From positions 4,535,001-4,599,000 of the forward strand of contig NW_026515546.1 in NCBI RefSeq assembly GCF_014898815.1: DNA of 64,000 bases, read 5' to 3'. The notes beneath the pieces are model-generated. The model ran no database searches and was not told the origin of the DNA. It saw nothing but the letters and a program-made list of their open reading frames with translations. Below are positions 1-11,638 of the stretch, in pieces. A program made the translations under genes and the position numbers. The stretch comes from Panonychus citri (taxonomy: Eukaryota > Arthropoda > Arachnida > Trombidiformes > Tetranychidae). How positions within the stretch are numbered: the first letter of the stretch is position 1; each line of letters begins with the position of its first letter.

Positions 1-1129
1 ATTAGCTTTAATTCAGTTTGATGATTGAATTTCGGTCCACTTGACATATCAGATTCACATTTGAGTTAATCATTTTTTGTTTTGCTGAATTAAAAAAGGA
101 GAAAGATTAACATTTCAATTAGCTTGTTAGCCGATTAATTAACACAAAAATCTAACAATTAACTTTAACAACAAGGATTGATTATCTTTGAAGAGAGATA
201 AACATTTGTTATTGTAACAATCTCTGTGAAGTGATTAATTGTTTCATCACCAGGAAGGATTAACCAGACATTTACTATGGAAACCCAATGGATGTTGACA
301 CAATACAGAATATAAGGATGAAACACAGTTGAAGGGGAAGAAAACATTAGAAACAATCAGATTAAAAATCCAATTGTAATTAACTTTAACTAAGGATTAG
401 ATTTGTGTCCAAGTTAACAACAAATAAACAGAAACAAAGAGAAAAGATAATCACAAAGTAAAGAGACAAAAGAAAAAAGGATTAACAGGTAATCACATTG
501 TCTCAGTTCTTAATTAGCTAATTAACAAAGAAATTATTTATCGACTAAATCAGTGAATAAAAATCTGGAGAGAAAACTAATTGTAAACAATTAACTTAAT
601 CAATCAAATCTTCACATTGAACTTGAGAAAAGACACTAACTCCATCTAACGACGGTCGATGAAACTGTCAAATTTTCGCGCGAACTTCAAACAACCTTCG
701 AAATCAAATCGAATCAACAATTAGTTGAATTAATTCAAATCGTTCCGAATTAGTTAACAGAATTATGGAAATAATTAGTTATTTGAGAATCAATTTAGTA
801 TTTCAATTGTAAGAAGAATATTTTCCAATAATCATGATGATTGTTTTGATTGACTTGATTTGATTAAAATGAAAATATTTTATCAAATCAACACCAATGA
901 TCTGGTTAATTCAATTAGATAATTGTTAATCAGTAAACTGCTGATTTATTTATATAAATCAGTATAATCAATATAATCATAAATTTACCAATCAGCGCAA
1001 TCAAATAAATAGCAAATTGTTGATTGAGTTACAATCAAATTAATTACAAGCATTTTGATTTTGTATTTGTGTTTAATTCAGTTGATTTTTGTTCATTTTC
1101 CCAATGATTAGTTAATTGTGACCATTAAC
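1..1129. other. Non-coding AT-rich flank
   Basis: No open frame with coding character was found on either strand. The sequence is AT-rich with many CAATTAA/TTAATTG words. It probably contains the promoter and 5' UTR of the gene starting at 1130, but no promoter element can be named with confidence. Confidence 0.5.
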
Positions 1130-2207
1130 ATGAACAAACAAATCGGATTTTTGGCTATTATTTATATTGATTTAATTTTGGGTGAGTAAAAATTTCAATT
1201 GATTTTACTTTTAATTTTTAATTGTGAATCACAATTAACTGTTTGATTGTTGTAAAATTTATATTTTGTTTTGATCAGGTTCATATGGATCTCCAATTAA
1301 TTCAAATACAATTAACAAGAATGAACTATCACTTCAAATTGAATCAATTGTAAACAATTATCATGTAACAATTAACTCGCAAATTGTTGACCTCAATCAA
1401 CGTTACTCAAATTCATTGAACAATTTAGTGTCTTCAGTGAATTTAATTAGACATCAAATTAACTTACAAGTTAATCAAATGAACAATAATATCACAATGA
1501 TTCAGAATTCTGGTCATCAAGATTTGAACAATTTGAGACAAAAATTGAACCTAATTGTCAACAATTTAAAGTCCAATCTAAATGAGCAAGTTAATTACTG
1601 TAAAAACAATAATCAGGTTGATCATAATCAACTAAATCTTGATCGTGATTTGTTAAATGGTAAAATTGATTCAATGATTAACCAAATTAACCAACGGATT
1701 GATGATAAACAAAATCAATGGTTGACAACAATTAACACAATAAGAGACAATTTAAATCACAATTTAGATGAAATAAACAAGATAATTAACTCACATTCTG
1801 ATCAGTTGATTGAAACATTGAACAATTGGAGATCTGATGATTTAATTAAAACTAATCAACTAATTGAAAAATTAAATGATAAAGCAAACCATTTACGGAA
1901 CCAATTGTGGAGTCAATTATCAATTGATCAAGTAATTAAATCATTAACTGATTTAATTGATTGGAAAAGTTCAACACTAGAAACAAATGAAAATCAAATT
2001 GAAACTCAATTAACTGAAATTAATTCATTTTGGTTGAAACAATTAACTAATGATGATAATCGGACAAAAATTTGGTCTCTATTTCAATTGGAAGATTTAA
2101 ATTTTTTCTCAACACAATTAAAACAATCAATAAACGATTTAACTAATTCAATTGAAAAAGATACTAACAATTTAGCAATTGAGATGAAAACTATTTGTAC
2201 AAAGTGA
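1130..2207 (+). CDS. Secreted coiled-coil protein, function unknown
   Basis: Two exons are seen, 1130-1181 and 1279-2207, joined through GTGAGT at 1182 and an acceptor ATCAG at 1278. The joined frame is 326 residues. The first ATG opens a hydrophobic leader (MNKQIGFLAIIYIDLILG), a plausible signal peptide that would be cleaved near the exon junction. The rest is Asn/Gln/Ile/Leu-rich with heptad-like spacing of Leu and Ile and almost no Cys (one near residue 110 and one near the C-terminus), predicting a long helical coiled coil. I do not recognise the family. A secreted rod-like protein such as a salivary, silk-gland or extracellular product is possible, but that is inference. The start is chosen because it is the only ATG that gives a leader and the splice keeps frame. 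Confidence 0.7.
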
Positions 2208-2349
2208 AAACTTTTATTGTTACAATTTAAATTGATAATTAAATGTTAATCAAATGAAAAGTAAAACCATTTAGTATGTTTGTTATTACTTTCGGTTAAT
2301 TGTTGATGAATTTTTCTTATCCTTCATATTTAATTGTTGGATTAACAAT

Positions 2350-3819
2350 CTATAAGAAAACTTGATCATCATCATCGTCGTCGTTGTTGCTTTTTCTTGG
2401 ACGGTCATCATTAGCCAACTGACCACCGCTGAAGCTGCTTAATGAGCTTCGTAATCGGCTTAATTGTAAAGCTGAATAATTAGGAGTATTAACCTCATAG
2501 GTACTATCAAATTTACTGTAATCAACTCGATACTGACCACTGTCCATCCGATAATCAATAACTTGACAAAATCTTCGTCCCCAGAAAATTTCACTTGGTA
2601 AGTAGGAGGTTCGAGTCTCAATGGTTTGTCCAGTTGATTCAATGACACCGGTCAACATGAGGACGATTTCAAATTTAGCCTTGGACAATTGGTCTGGAGT
2701 CATCCAATAGAACGGACTTGTTGCATCGATATCGTGAATTATGGTCGCAGGCCACATGAGAAATATTTTAGCTCCACAACTTTCGAATCGTACCTTTAAC
2801 GATTCATGATAATAGGGCAGAATTTCACCCTCTTTGGTGATCTTTTTAGATATATAAATGGCCGAAACGGAAGCATCGATGATATAAGAACGATTTCTGA
2901 TATCACCGACCCGAAAGAATAGGCAAAGTTTACCATCTCTTCGGGAAATGACCGCATCTCGACTGAACATTAGGGTAGATGATCGTTTATTAGGTCTTGA
3001 TAGTTTAGCGAAAACAAAACCCACCACGAAACACTGAATCATCGCCCCGATCATGGCCTGGACAAGTAATAATAAAACACCGTCTAGACAATCATCTCTT
3101 GGATAACGATTACCGAAACCCAAAGTGGCCTGACTTTCAAATGAGAAATAAAATGCTGAAAGGAAAGTTGATATACCAACGATACACTGGTCATCACCGG
3201 AGGGACGGTCAATATCCCCGTGGATAAAGGCCAATCCATACCAGCAAAGAGCAAAGGTAAACCAGTTGAACATGTAACCACCCACGAAAACAAGTAAATT
3301 GTATCTCCATCGGAGGTCAACCATTGTGGTCAGTGTATCTTGAAGGTAACGCTTATTACGTGAGGTCACTTTTTCTTGGGACAAATTGATGGCACCACTT
3401 TTAAGGACAATACGTTTACGTATCCGCTCAGGGTAAACTCTAACTGGACCAACGGGTGAAAATCGTTCATATTTAGTTGATCCAGTTGATAGATGACCAT
3501 TAGGTTGATAATTAGGTCCAATGACGGTTGAAGATGAAGTTGACCCCCGATAACATGGAGATTCAATCGGTAAGATTGGTAAAGTTGATCGGTAAAGATA
3601 ATTGTTTGTTGGAGCATTTTTATTATTCTTATTACCATTAACTGATTGTTGATCATTTAAATTGCGATGTTGATTAATTTTACTATTATTTAAATCATTT
3701 GAGCAAGAAGAAACCTCTCTGATTGTGATTAGGGGGCGAGAAAGTTTTCCTTCACAATTAACTGATTCACTTGGAGGATTAACAAGTCGTTGAGTGACCA
3801 GATCATCATTGGTACTCAT
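2350..3819 (-). CDS. Inward-rectifier potassium channel (Kir family)
   Basis: Single-exon 489-residue Kir subunit. Residues 1-130 are a low-complexity Asn/Ser-rich cytoplasmic N-terminus. The conserved pre-M1 block begins near 165 (MVDLRWRYNLLVFVGG), M1 spans about 173-198, the pore loop 212-244 and M2 about 246-271. The cytoplasmic immunoglobulin-like Kir domain follows (SRDAVISRRDGKLCLFFRVGD) to about residue 430. C212 and C244 match the invariant extracellular disulfide pair of Kir channels. E228 before the filter and R238 after it match the conserved pore salt bridge. The filter reads TLGFG (232-236) where most Kirs have TIGYG or TIGFG. The M2 position equivalent to the rectification controller (Asp172 of Kir2.1) is Q262, suggesting weak rectification. 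The channel would sit in the plasma membrane as a tetramer. Lack of introns could mean an old retrocopy, but the frame is intact. Confidence 0.93.
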   Translation of the reverse strand: MSTNDDLVTQRLVNPPSESVNCEGKLSRPLITIREVSSCSNDLNNSKINQHRNLNDQQSVNGNKNNKNAPTNNYLYRSTLPILPIESPCYRGSTSSSTVIGPNYQPNGHLSTGSTKYERFSPVGPVRVYPERIRKRIVLKSGAINLSQEKVTSRNKRYLQDTLTTMVDLRWRYNLLVFVGGYMFNWFTFALCWYGLAFIHGDIDRPSGDDQCIVGISTFLSAFYFSFESQATLGFGNRYPRDDCLDGVLLLLVQAMIGAMIQCFVVGFVFAKLSRPNKRSSTLMFSRDAVISRRDGKLCLFFRVGDIRNRSYIIDASVSAIYISKKITKEGEILPYYHESLKVRFESCGAKIFLMWPATIIHDIDATSPFYWMTPDQLSKAKFEIVLMLTGVIESTGQTIETRTSYLPSEIFWGRRFCQVIDYRMDSGQYRVDYSKFDSTYEVNTPNYSALQLSRLRSSLSSFSGGQLANDDRPRKSNNDDDDDDQVFL

Positions 3820-4807
3820 TATTATTTGAATATCACTTGATTAAATAAAATGAATTTACAACAATCAACTAATTGAGTTGAAATTAAGAAAAAGAAAACA
3901 AAATTTACTTGTAATTAAATGGGAGGAAAGTTAATTGTTGCCTTTGATTGTTTACTTGTAATTTACTCTGAATGATGAACATAAAATTGCGAGTTAATTA
4001 CAATTAAGTTAACCTAAGTGCTTCTTGATCAACTAAAAAAGATGTTGATGTTAATCGCAATTAAATTAACCATCATAAAGTAATTTGTTGATTAACATCA
4101 TCAACCAACCTCCTTGTCAAGATATTGTCCTGATTAATTTGGTTTCAATGTCTAATTGTTTATGTCGTTTACCTGTAATTAAATGGGAAACCTTTGATTA
4201 AGTGATTTATTTATATGAAAATTTATTTGAACTTAACTAATAATTAAATTGATTAATTGTTTGCTGATTGATTGATTCAAGGGCAATTTTGTCCAAGGGA
4301 CTAAAAATCAAATCAAATTTAATCTGATTGGTGATCATTTCAATCATTTTCAATTAACGGTTTGACAGTTACGATATTATTTGATCAAATTATCATCTCA
4401 ATAGTCAAGGACAATTAACTGATTAACACCACCAAATCAACAAAAGTGAAAACAATTAATCTCATCATCAAGTTTGTAACAATTAACTTCCCGTTGTTGA
4501 AAACTAAATCATCGAGAAACATTTCTCAATAGTAATTAGATTTAATCATTTCTCTTAATGATACCTGGAGATTATCATTATTGTAACAATTAATCTTTAA
4601 CCATTTCACATTTTCAATTAGTTAATTGTTATAAGATTAAATCTCTGGATTAAACCCTTTCCATTTAATTGTTACTGTTTCTAATTATCATAAAAATCAC
4701 AATTCCATATTCCTACATAGGAAATTTGATTGTTTTGGTTAAATTCATGTTCCAATGGAAAATTTAATTCCAAACTTGATTAATTGTTAATTCTCGTTTA
4801 TTGCAAA

Positions 4808-4880
4808 CCCTCCCCTGAGGATCAATGATTTAAACATTTTCCCACCTTTAGGCGGTACTACCGAGCTAAACGCTCAGTTT
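4808..4880 (-). other. Possible degenerate tRNA or tRNA-derived SINE head
   Basis: Read on the minus strand, TAGCTCGGTAG (4868-4858) resembles the internal A box of a pol III promoter. TTGATCCTC (4825-4817) resembles a decayed B box about 42 nt downstream, close to the tRNA spacing. The block is also the most GC-rich patch in this spacer. No cloverleaf with a proper acceptor stem can be drawn, so it is at best a fossil. Confidence 0.25.
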
Positions 4881-5490
4881 ACAAAAAATATAATATATTT
4901 AATATAATAATACATTTATTTTTTAGTTAACAATTTAAGAATTCCTTTGATTACCTGGAAGAAAATAATTAGCGATCTAGTTTTGTTTTTTTTGTATAAT
5001 AAATAGTCTTGTATAGTATTTAAATTTATAGTATTTTAGTGTATAGTGTTTGATTAAAGTTGAAATTGGTACCAATTGTTTGTAAGAAAGGTGAAAATCA
5101 GGTCCAAAGATAGTTTAACTCATTAGATTTTTCATGAAAAGGAGAAAATAAAATAAAATTAGAATTTCAAAGAAATAGTCTGAGATAGAGAAAAGAAAGT
5201 TGTATCAATTCACAAATAAACTTACCAAGAAAACAAAATGGTTGAGGTTATTACGACGCAATAATATCTCAGTTTTGAGAGTAACAAAAAAAAACAACTA
5301 AAAAAACTGTTGAACTATCATACTTTTGGTATCAACTTGGTCCGTGTGGTAAGATGAACAATAATAACACAAACTTTAATTTAAAATTCACAGGTAAAGT
5401 TAATCAAATTAAAATTTATCAGGAGCGAAGAAAGTTAATCTTTCCTACAGATTCTCCCTCTCGTGGATTTTAGTCATTAATTAATACGCT

Positions 5491-5500
5491 AGATGGCGGT
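5491..5500 (+). promoter_or_regulatory. YY1-like AGATGGCGG motif upstream of the kinase gene
   Basis: AGATGGCGGT lies about 340 bp upstream of the kinase ATG and matches the YY1/Pho core (AAGATGGCGGC). Similar elements lie upstream of the TTC1-like and NDUFB11 genes in this window. Function is inferred only. Confidence 0.35.
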
Positions 5501-5831
5501 GCAAGTAAAAAGAATTTTTGATTAACCGGATAGAAAAAAAATCCGGACTAATAACCGTTACCGCGATTCAGTTCTTTTGATTTTTTTTTTCACTCTTTTC
5601 ATTTGATTGTTTGATTTTAATCAGACAATTGTTAGAGTTTTTGTTTGTCTTTAATTAAAATTAATTAGATTGTTATTACTTGAACGTTCTCTTTGATTGT
5701 GTTTCAATATCAAATTGTCTATTTATTTAGTTAAATTGTTAATCACATTCATTTTAACGACGATACTCTCATTGTTGAGTTACTTTGCCCATCAATTAAT
5801 TCAGTTTTTATTAATCATCTTAATCACAATT

Positions 5832-6735
5832 ATGACCAAATTTAATTTAACCAAAGGAACACTTGAGACGAAAATCACTCCAATTAACGATGATTATTTA
5901 ATTAGTGATAAAGTTCTCGGTCTTGGAATCAATGGAAAGGTTGTTGAATGTGTACAAAAAAAGAATGGAATCAAATACGCTCTTAAGGTAAAGAGAATCT
6001 TTTTCTATTCTATTCTATTTCATTTTATTCTATTCTATTCTCCATTTTGATTTTTTTCTTCGCTTTACCAAAGATTCCAATGACCTTTTGTTTCTTTTTT
6101 GAAAGCTAATTTTCCAAACATGGGTTGATCCAATACTGATCATCAATTAATAGCTAATTGAGTCATCCGATCAACCTTGAGATTTAGCTGAAAGAAGCCA
6201 ATGTTTTTTAGATTGATTAATACTCAAATTGTGAGAAAAAATTCTTTTTTCCAATGCAAGGCTATATTTTCTCATATGTAATTTTCTTATGTATTCTTCT
6301 CACATCAATACAAATCATCAGCTTTTCTTTTAATTTTACGTTTGCCTTATTTTTCTTTCGATAGTTAATGAAATATATTAGCCAACGTCAGAAAATGAGA
6401 GTTAATTAAAAGAATAACATTGCATGGAGATGCAAAGATAATCAATTATCAGAATTTTTCTATCGTCAAAACTCATGTTTAGATGTTTATCTTGCTAAAA
6501 GTGATTAACATGTAATAATCTCAATACTTTTTTCCCATTCTAATTAATTGAAAATTTTTCAATTAATTTTACCTTACAATTAATTACTCATCAGAAAATA
6601 TTTCTAACTCTATTGTTACCCTGAAAAAAAGGATAGAATATGTTAATCGTTAGCAATCAATCGCTGTAGTAAAAGTTAATTACGTTGATTATAATTTAAT
6701 CGTTTCTTTCTCTCAATTTAATTTTAAGCTTAATT

Positions 6736-6806
<71 letters not shown>

Positions 6807-9210
6807 TTACATTAATCAATCTAATTAGAAATAAGTATAAAAGCAATTAAATGAAAATTCTCAATTTCTGTTGATTATGTTACTCATTATTACGTTGGTG
6901 TTTATTGATTGTTAGTAATAATTTACCGAGAATTAAATTTCAAATTGAACCTCAAATCAATGAAACAAGTTCCAATCAACCAAAATCAAAGGCTGTTAAC
7001 AACAATCATAATCATAATTTTGATAGTTAATTGTATACTTACAATGTAAGTGAGCAATATATTGAAAATAATCATTTAAACAAAACATATAATTCATTTA
7101 AGTATCAATTTGACCCTCAGATATATTGAATTTATTTAAGAGATTTCCAAGTTAATTGTGTGTTGATTTTTTCAAATCAAAATGATGCAATCCAATGATT
7201 AATAAATGATTTATCACTCTACTGTTGTAATCATTATGGTTCACTAGTATTTAATATTTTTAGATTTACTAATCAACCTAAAATCAGACAAACGTCATAT
7301 AAGCTGAAAAAAATGATGAATAAAATTGCATGAGATAAATAACACCAAATGATTACATAGATTAACATGATGAGCCTAATCATCTTAATCATATTACACA
7401 CTAACAACTAATAGATTAGTAAAAATCATCTCTTGTCCCTGAACATTACAAACTATTTAAGCCTCACAATCTTCAAACGACAATTTGATTCTCATCAATA
7501 AGTAAACAATCAAGTCTTTACCTTCTTAATTGTTGTAATAATATCATGTGTTAGATTTACTTGGATTTCAGCCATAACTCAGCAAACCATCACCACCATA
7601 CCCTGAGTGCGTGTTTGTTTACCAACAAGATGATTGACAAAACAACATTTAAATTGTTCAACAGTTTCTAACGTTGTTTCCTCTCTCTATTTATTATTTT
7701 TAGCATAACATTAAGTCTTGTTGATATTTTTTGTTTTTCTCTCGTTTAATTTCATTACTCTATTCTCGTTGATGAGATTTTTTTTTCCTATTAATTTATT
7801 ATTACTTTTCTTTCCGTTGGGTCTATTTTTAACCCTCACATTGATATTTATCATTGAATCTTGTCTCCAGAATGTATATATTATATGTCAATATAATTCA
7901 TTAGTTTCTCATTAAAAAGATTTCAAGTAAATGAGAAACTTTTTCCATCTACTCGAGTAATCATCAATACCTATTAAGATGTGAATATTTTTCTTAATAT
8001 GTCAATGAACCTCCTAAACCTGCTAATTTATTATCAGTGTTTACCTTTTATGCTAGACGAAAACCCAATTCTAAACATATTTAACCATCTCTTTATTGAT
8101 TGTTAATTGATTTTTGATCACTTCAACCAGGATACACATTAATGTTTGGGTAGTTTAATTTATTTACTGCTGTATCCGTTTCCCATTAATTCCTCATCAA
8201 TTAATTACTATTGGAATCTCATCATAATCTTAAATCCATATACCAATTTTCATCTAATATTTTTATACAATTTTAATTGTTTTTTATTTTTTATTTTCTC
8301 AATAATAATCAAGGTTCTTCGCGATAGTCCCAAGGCCCGAAGAGAAGTTGAACTTCATTGGAAAGGTTCATCATGTCCTCATATTGTCAACATAATTGAT
8401 GTTTACGAGAATCCTTATGGCACTCATAAGTGCCTCCTGATAGTAATGGAATGCATGGAAGGTGGTGAATTGTTCACACGAATCCAGGAGAGAGCAGAAA
8501 ATGCATTCACTGAGAGAGAAGCAGCGAAAATAATTCATGATATTTGTGAAGCGATACTTTATCTTCACACCAAGGATATTGCTCATCGAGACCTGAAACC
8601 GGAAAACCTTTTATATACATCGGAAAGTAGTGAGGGTCAATTAAAATTGACCGATTTTGGTTTCGCCAAGGAGACAAGTTATGCGAAAAGTTTACAGACA
8701 CCCTGTTATACACCCTATTATGCTGCACCGGAAGTTTTAAGCAGTGAAAAATATGACAAATCGTGTGACCTGTGGTCACTTGGGGTTATTATGTACATTC
8801 TGCTATGTGGATATCCACCCTTCTATTCAAATCATGGATTAGCAATAAGTCCAGGAATGAAGAAACGTATTCGTGCAGGACAATATGATTTCCCTGAAGA
8901 TGAATGGAGAAATGTAACCAAAGATGCTAAAGATTTAATAAAAAAGCTTCTCAACACTGATCCAGCTAAAAGATTAACCATTGAGGAAGTTATGAGACAT
9001 AAATGGATTAACAGATATTTAGAAGTTCCCCAGACACCATTATGTTCAGTTCGAGTTTTAAAAGAAGATCTTGACCAATGGGTTGACGTTCAAGATGAAA
9101 TGACCCAAGCATTGGCCACAATGCGTGTCGATTATGATTCTGCTATTCATTTGAAAAAGCTCGATGCAACTAATAATCGTTTATTGGAAAAACGAAAAAG
9201 AAAAACTTAA
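5832..9210 (+). CDS. MAPKAPK2: MAP kinase-activated protein kinase 2/3-type Ser/Thr kinase
   Basis: Two exons, 5832-5987 and 8314-9210, with GTAAAG donor and an AATCAAG acceptor, encode 350 residues. Visible elements: glycine loop G30-x-G32-x-x-G35, ATP-binding K52 at the end of exon 1 (YALK), HRDLKPEN at 143-150, DFG at 166-168, and the activation-loop threonine T181 in the context QTPCYTPYY. The hinge threonine T293 sits in VPQTPL. T181 and T293 correspond to the p38 sites T222 and T334 of mammalian MK2. The C-terminus ends in LLEKRKRKT, a basic p38-docking/nuclear-localisation tail. The protein would act downstream of p38 in stress signalling, phosphorylating small heat-shock and mRNA-binding proteins. 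The proline-rich N-terminal extension of vertebrate MK2 is absent. The 2.3-kb intron carries a (GA)31 tract. The start is the first in-frame ATG after a hydrophobic-looking non-coding leader. Confidence 0.95.
6741..6802. repeat. (AG)n microsatellite in kinase intron
   Basis: About 31 uninterrupted AG units inside the single intron of the MAPKAPK2-type gene. Likely length-polymorphic. Confidence 0.97.
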
Positions 9211-11068
9211 AATTTTCTATTATGATTTTAATCATCAATCACCAGAAATATTATCATCAACAAGAGCAGCAAATTCAATTAAAAAGGATAGTGCATTTTC
9301 TTGATACCAATTAAAATCTATTGTGGTGAAACCAGTTGATACAATCAATTGAAGAAGACCCAATAATTAAGTCATATTTATGGTACATATTCTGACTAAT
9401 TGTATTAATCTAGCTGCTAATCCATCAACATTGGAATCTAATCACAATTTATCTAATCAACCAACTTTTCCCTATCCATTTGATGACAATAATTGTTAAT
9501 TAACTCATGATAATTTCACTTCAGTGACCATGGAATGTAAATATTTTACTCTCACAAACAGTTAATCTCTTTCTCTCTGTTAATCACAATTAACTTTCTT
9601 TTTTGTTTTGATCTTTTTTTTTCTTGTTCCATTAATTAAGCCTTGTAAAAATAAGATGAAAAGGTTTTTCCATGTTCATCTCAATTATATCATCAACTAA
9701 ATTTAATTTAATTTCAGTCAATTGTCACTTTTAATTTCTTTCACAATCTTTACATGTGCGGTTACCATGTATAAACTGATCCAAAAAAATTGTTATTAAT
9801 CCATTGAGACAATAATATAATCACAATGATTAGGATACTTACGGAGGATTAATTAACTTGGATGACTTTTCTTTTTTTCACTAAAACAATTGAGATAGAG
9901 ATAAAAGTCTCACATTAAGAGTAAAATTGCCAAGTCACCATGTTTTGATCATAGAAAAGTAATGAAATTAAATTGAATTTCTTCAATAGAAAGTAATTAG
10001 AATTGATTGTCGAGATATTGAAGGAGGAAAAAAACCCTCCACAGAGTAGACAAAATGTTGTTGATGATTAGATTTCAAATAGAAGATGAAACAATCAGTT
10101 GGTAATTAAATTTCATCTCGGTAACATTTCACAATTTGAACTAATCTAAATAAGTACAACATACAAATTGTCTTGCGACTCATGAACAATTAAAAGTTAA
10201 GATTATCTAATTTGTTGAGAGGAAATCACAATCACAGAATCTCTCAACTTGATTCCATGAGATGTTATAACTTAGAAGAAGAGAACAAAATAAAAAGCTA
10301 ATCAGTTGAAGTAAAACCAAAAGGGAGAATAAGAGAAGACACAGAAACAGAAAGCAAATTGGCGGGTAAATTGTTAACACACACAAGAAAGAGAAAAAGA
10401 ATTGAATTGAAATTAATTAGAAACAAATTAATTCCAATGATCAATTGTGATAACAAAATGGTGGACACAAGGACAACAAGAATAAAAAAGAGGTAAAAGA
10501 GAAAAAGGAAACAAGACAAAGAGAAGAAAAAAGAATTGTTGATATTTTTTTCAATTTCTCTTCTTCAATTCTTCAGTTGATTGGAAATGATTAACAATTC
10601 TCTTGAAAGAATTAACCATTTTAATTGTGAACAATTAAAAAAGAGAAATTGATTAACATTCACCTTTTCTCTTGACAAAATGTTCGGTTGCCGGTTCACT
10701 TTTCAATGGAATAAAATTTTGGCGATTGGGAGGAGCAAAGAACGAGAAGAGAAAAAGAGACAAGAAGGAGAATCGAAAGAAGAAAAGAAAGAGAAGAAAA
10801 GAACGAGAAGAGAGAAAAGAAAAATTCTCTTTACTAAACATAGACAATATTCCGCCGCCATACTTGAAGATTTATCATCTTCTCTCTTTCTTTCTTGTTA
10901 CACTTTGTTTTTTTCTCTCTCTTCTCTTCTCTTTCTTTTTTTATTCTTCTCTGTCATTTCTTTTATCTTCTCTTTCTCTCTTCAAATCTTCTCGTTCTTT
11001 CACTTCTCTTTCTTATTCTTCTCTTCTCATCTTGTTCTTCTCCTTCTGGTAATTATTACTTGTTTTTT

Positions 11069-11099
<31 letters not shown>

Positions 11100-11638
11100 T
11101 TTTCCAATTTCATGGATTGTTCTAATTATTTATTCTCCTCAACCTTTATAATCATTTTAATCCATTCCCATAATCCACCATAATGTCCAGTGATTTTACT
11201 TAATTGTCATCAAAATCTTTCACTCATCACTTTCATCATCTTCATCTTATCATCATCATCATTATCATCCTTTGGTTTTTCTAATCAACTCAATCATTAC
11301 TCACTCTTACTCATTTGGTTTCGCTTTCATTTCTTCTCTTCTTTTTATTTCCCCCTATTTATTAACAATTAATTATCCAAATTTAATGGTTAACCCACTG
11401 ATCCTCCGATAATCAACATCGATCCCACAATTCAACCAACTTTACATCATCTTCATTAAGCCTATTTTTCTGTCGATTACTTCCTTTTGTTTAATATTAC
11501 CTCAACTTCCTCTCTGTGTCCTTTTTTCCTTGTGGTATTTTCTGCCTTTTCTTTTCCCTACCTCTTCGTGTTTTCTTTGTCTTCCACACCCCAAATAACC
11601 ACCACCACCACCGCCATCACCATCGCCATTGCCAGAAA
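9211..11638. other. 3' UTR/intergenic region with purine-pyrimidine tract
   Basis: No convincing gene. Several open frames here are low-complexity (Ser/Phe/Leu on one strand, Lys/Arg/Glu on the other) and come from the skewed base composition described at 10735-11105. The last few hundred bases are probably the 5' UTR of the gene at 11639. Confidence 0.5.
10735..11105. repeat. Polypurine tract followed by polypyrimidine tract
   Basis: About 100 nt that are almost entirely A/G (10735-10835) are followed, after a roughly 45-nt mixed stretch, by about 230 nt that are almost entirely C/T (10880-11105, ending in (CT)n). The strand switch allows imperfect pairing of the two halves and possible triplex (H-DNA) structure. 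Apparent proteins in this segment are by-products of the composition. Confidence 0.6.

Larger units (their letters stand above)
3820..5831. other. Intergenic region between Kir channel and kinase genes
   Basis: Divergent spacer between two genes transcribed away from each other. No protein-coding exon is supported. It should hold both promoters. A tRNA-like A-box/B-box pair is described separately at 4808-4880 and an AGATGGCGG motif at 5491. Confidence 0.5.

Noticed and set aside
10298..10519. Minus-strand 73-codon hydrophobic frame
   Set aside because: Begins and ends in simple A/G-rich DNA, lacks homology and splice context; composition artefact.
10672..11183. Overlapping Lys/Arg/Glu-rich then Ser/Phe/Leu-rich frames
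   Set aside because: All arise from the polypurine and polypyrimidine tracts; three frames are open at once, which argues against coding.
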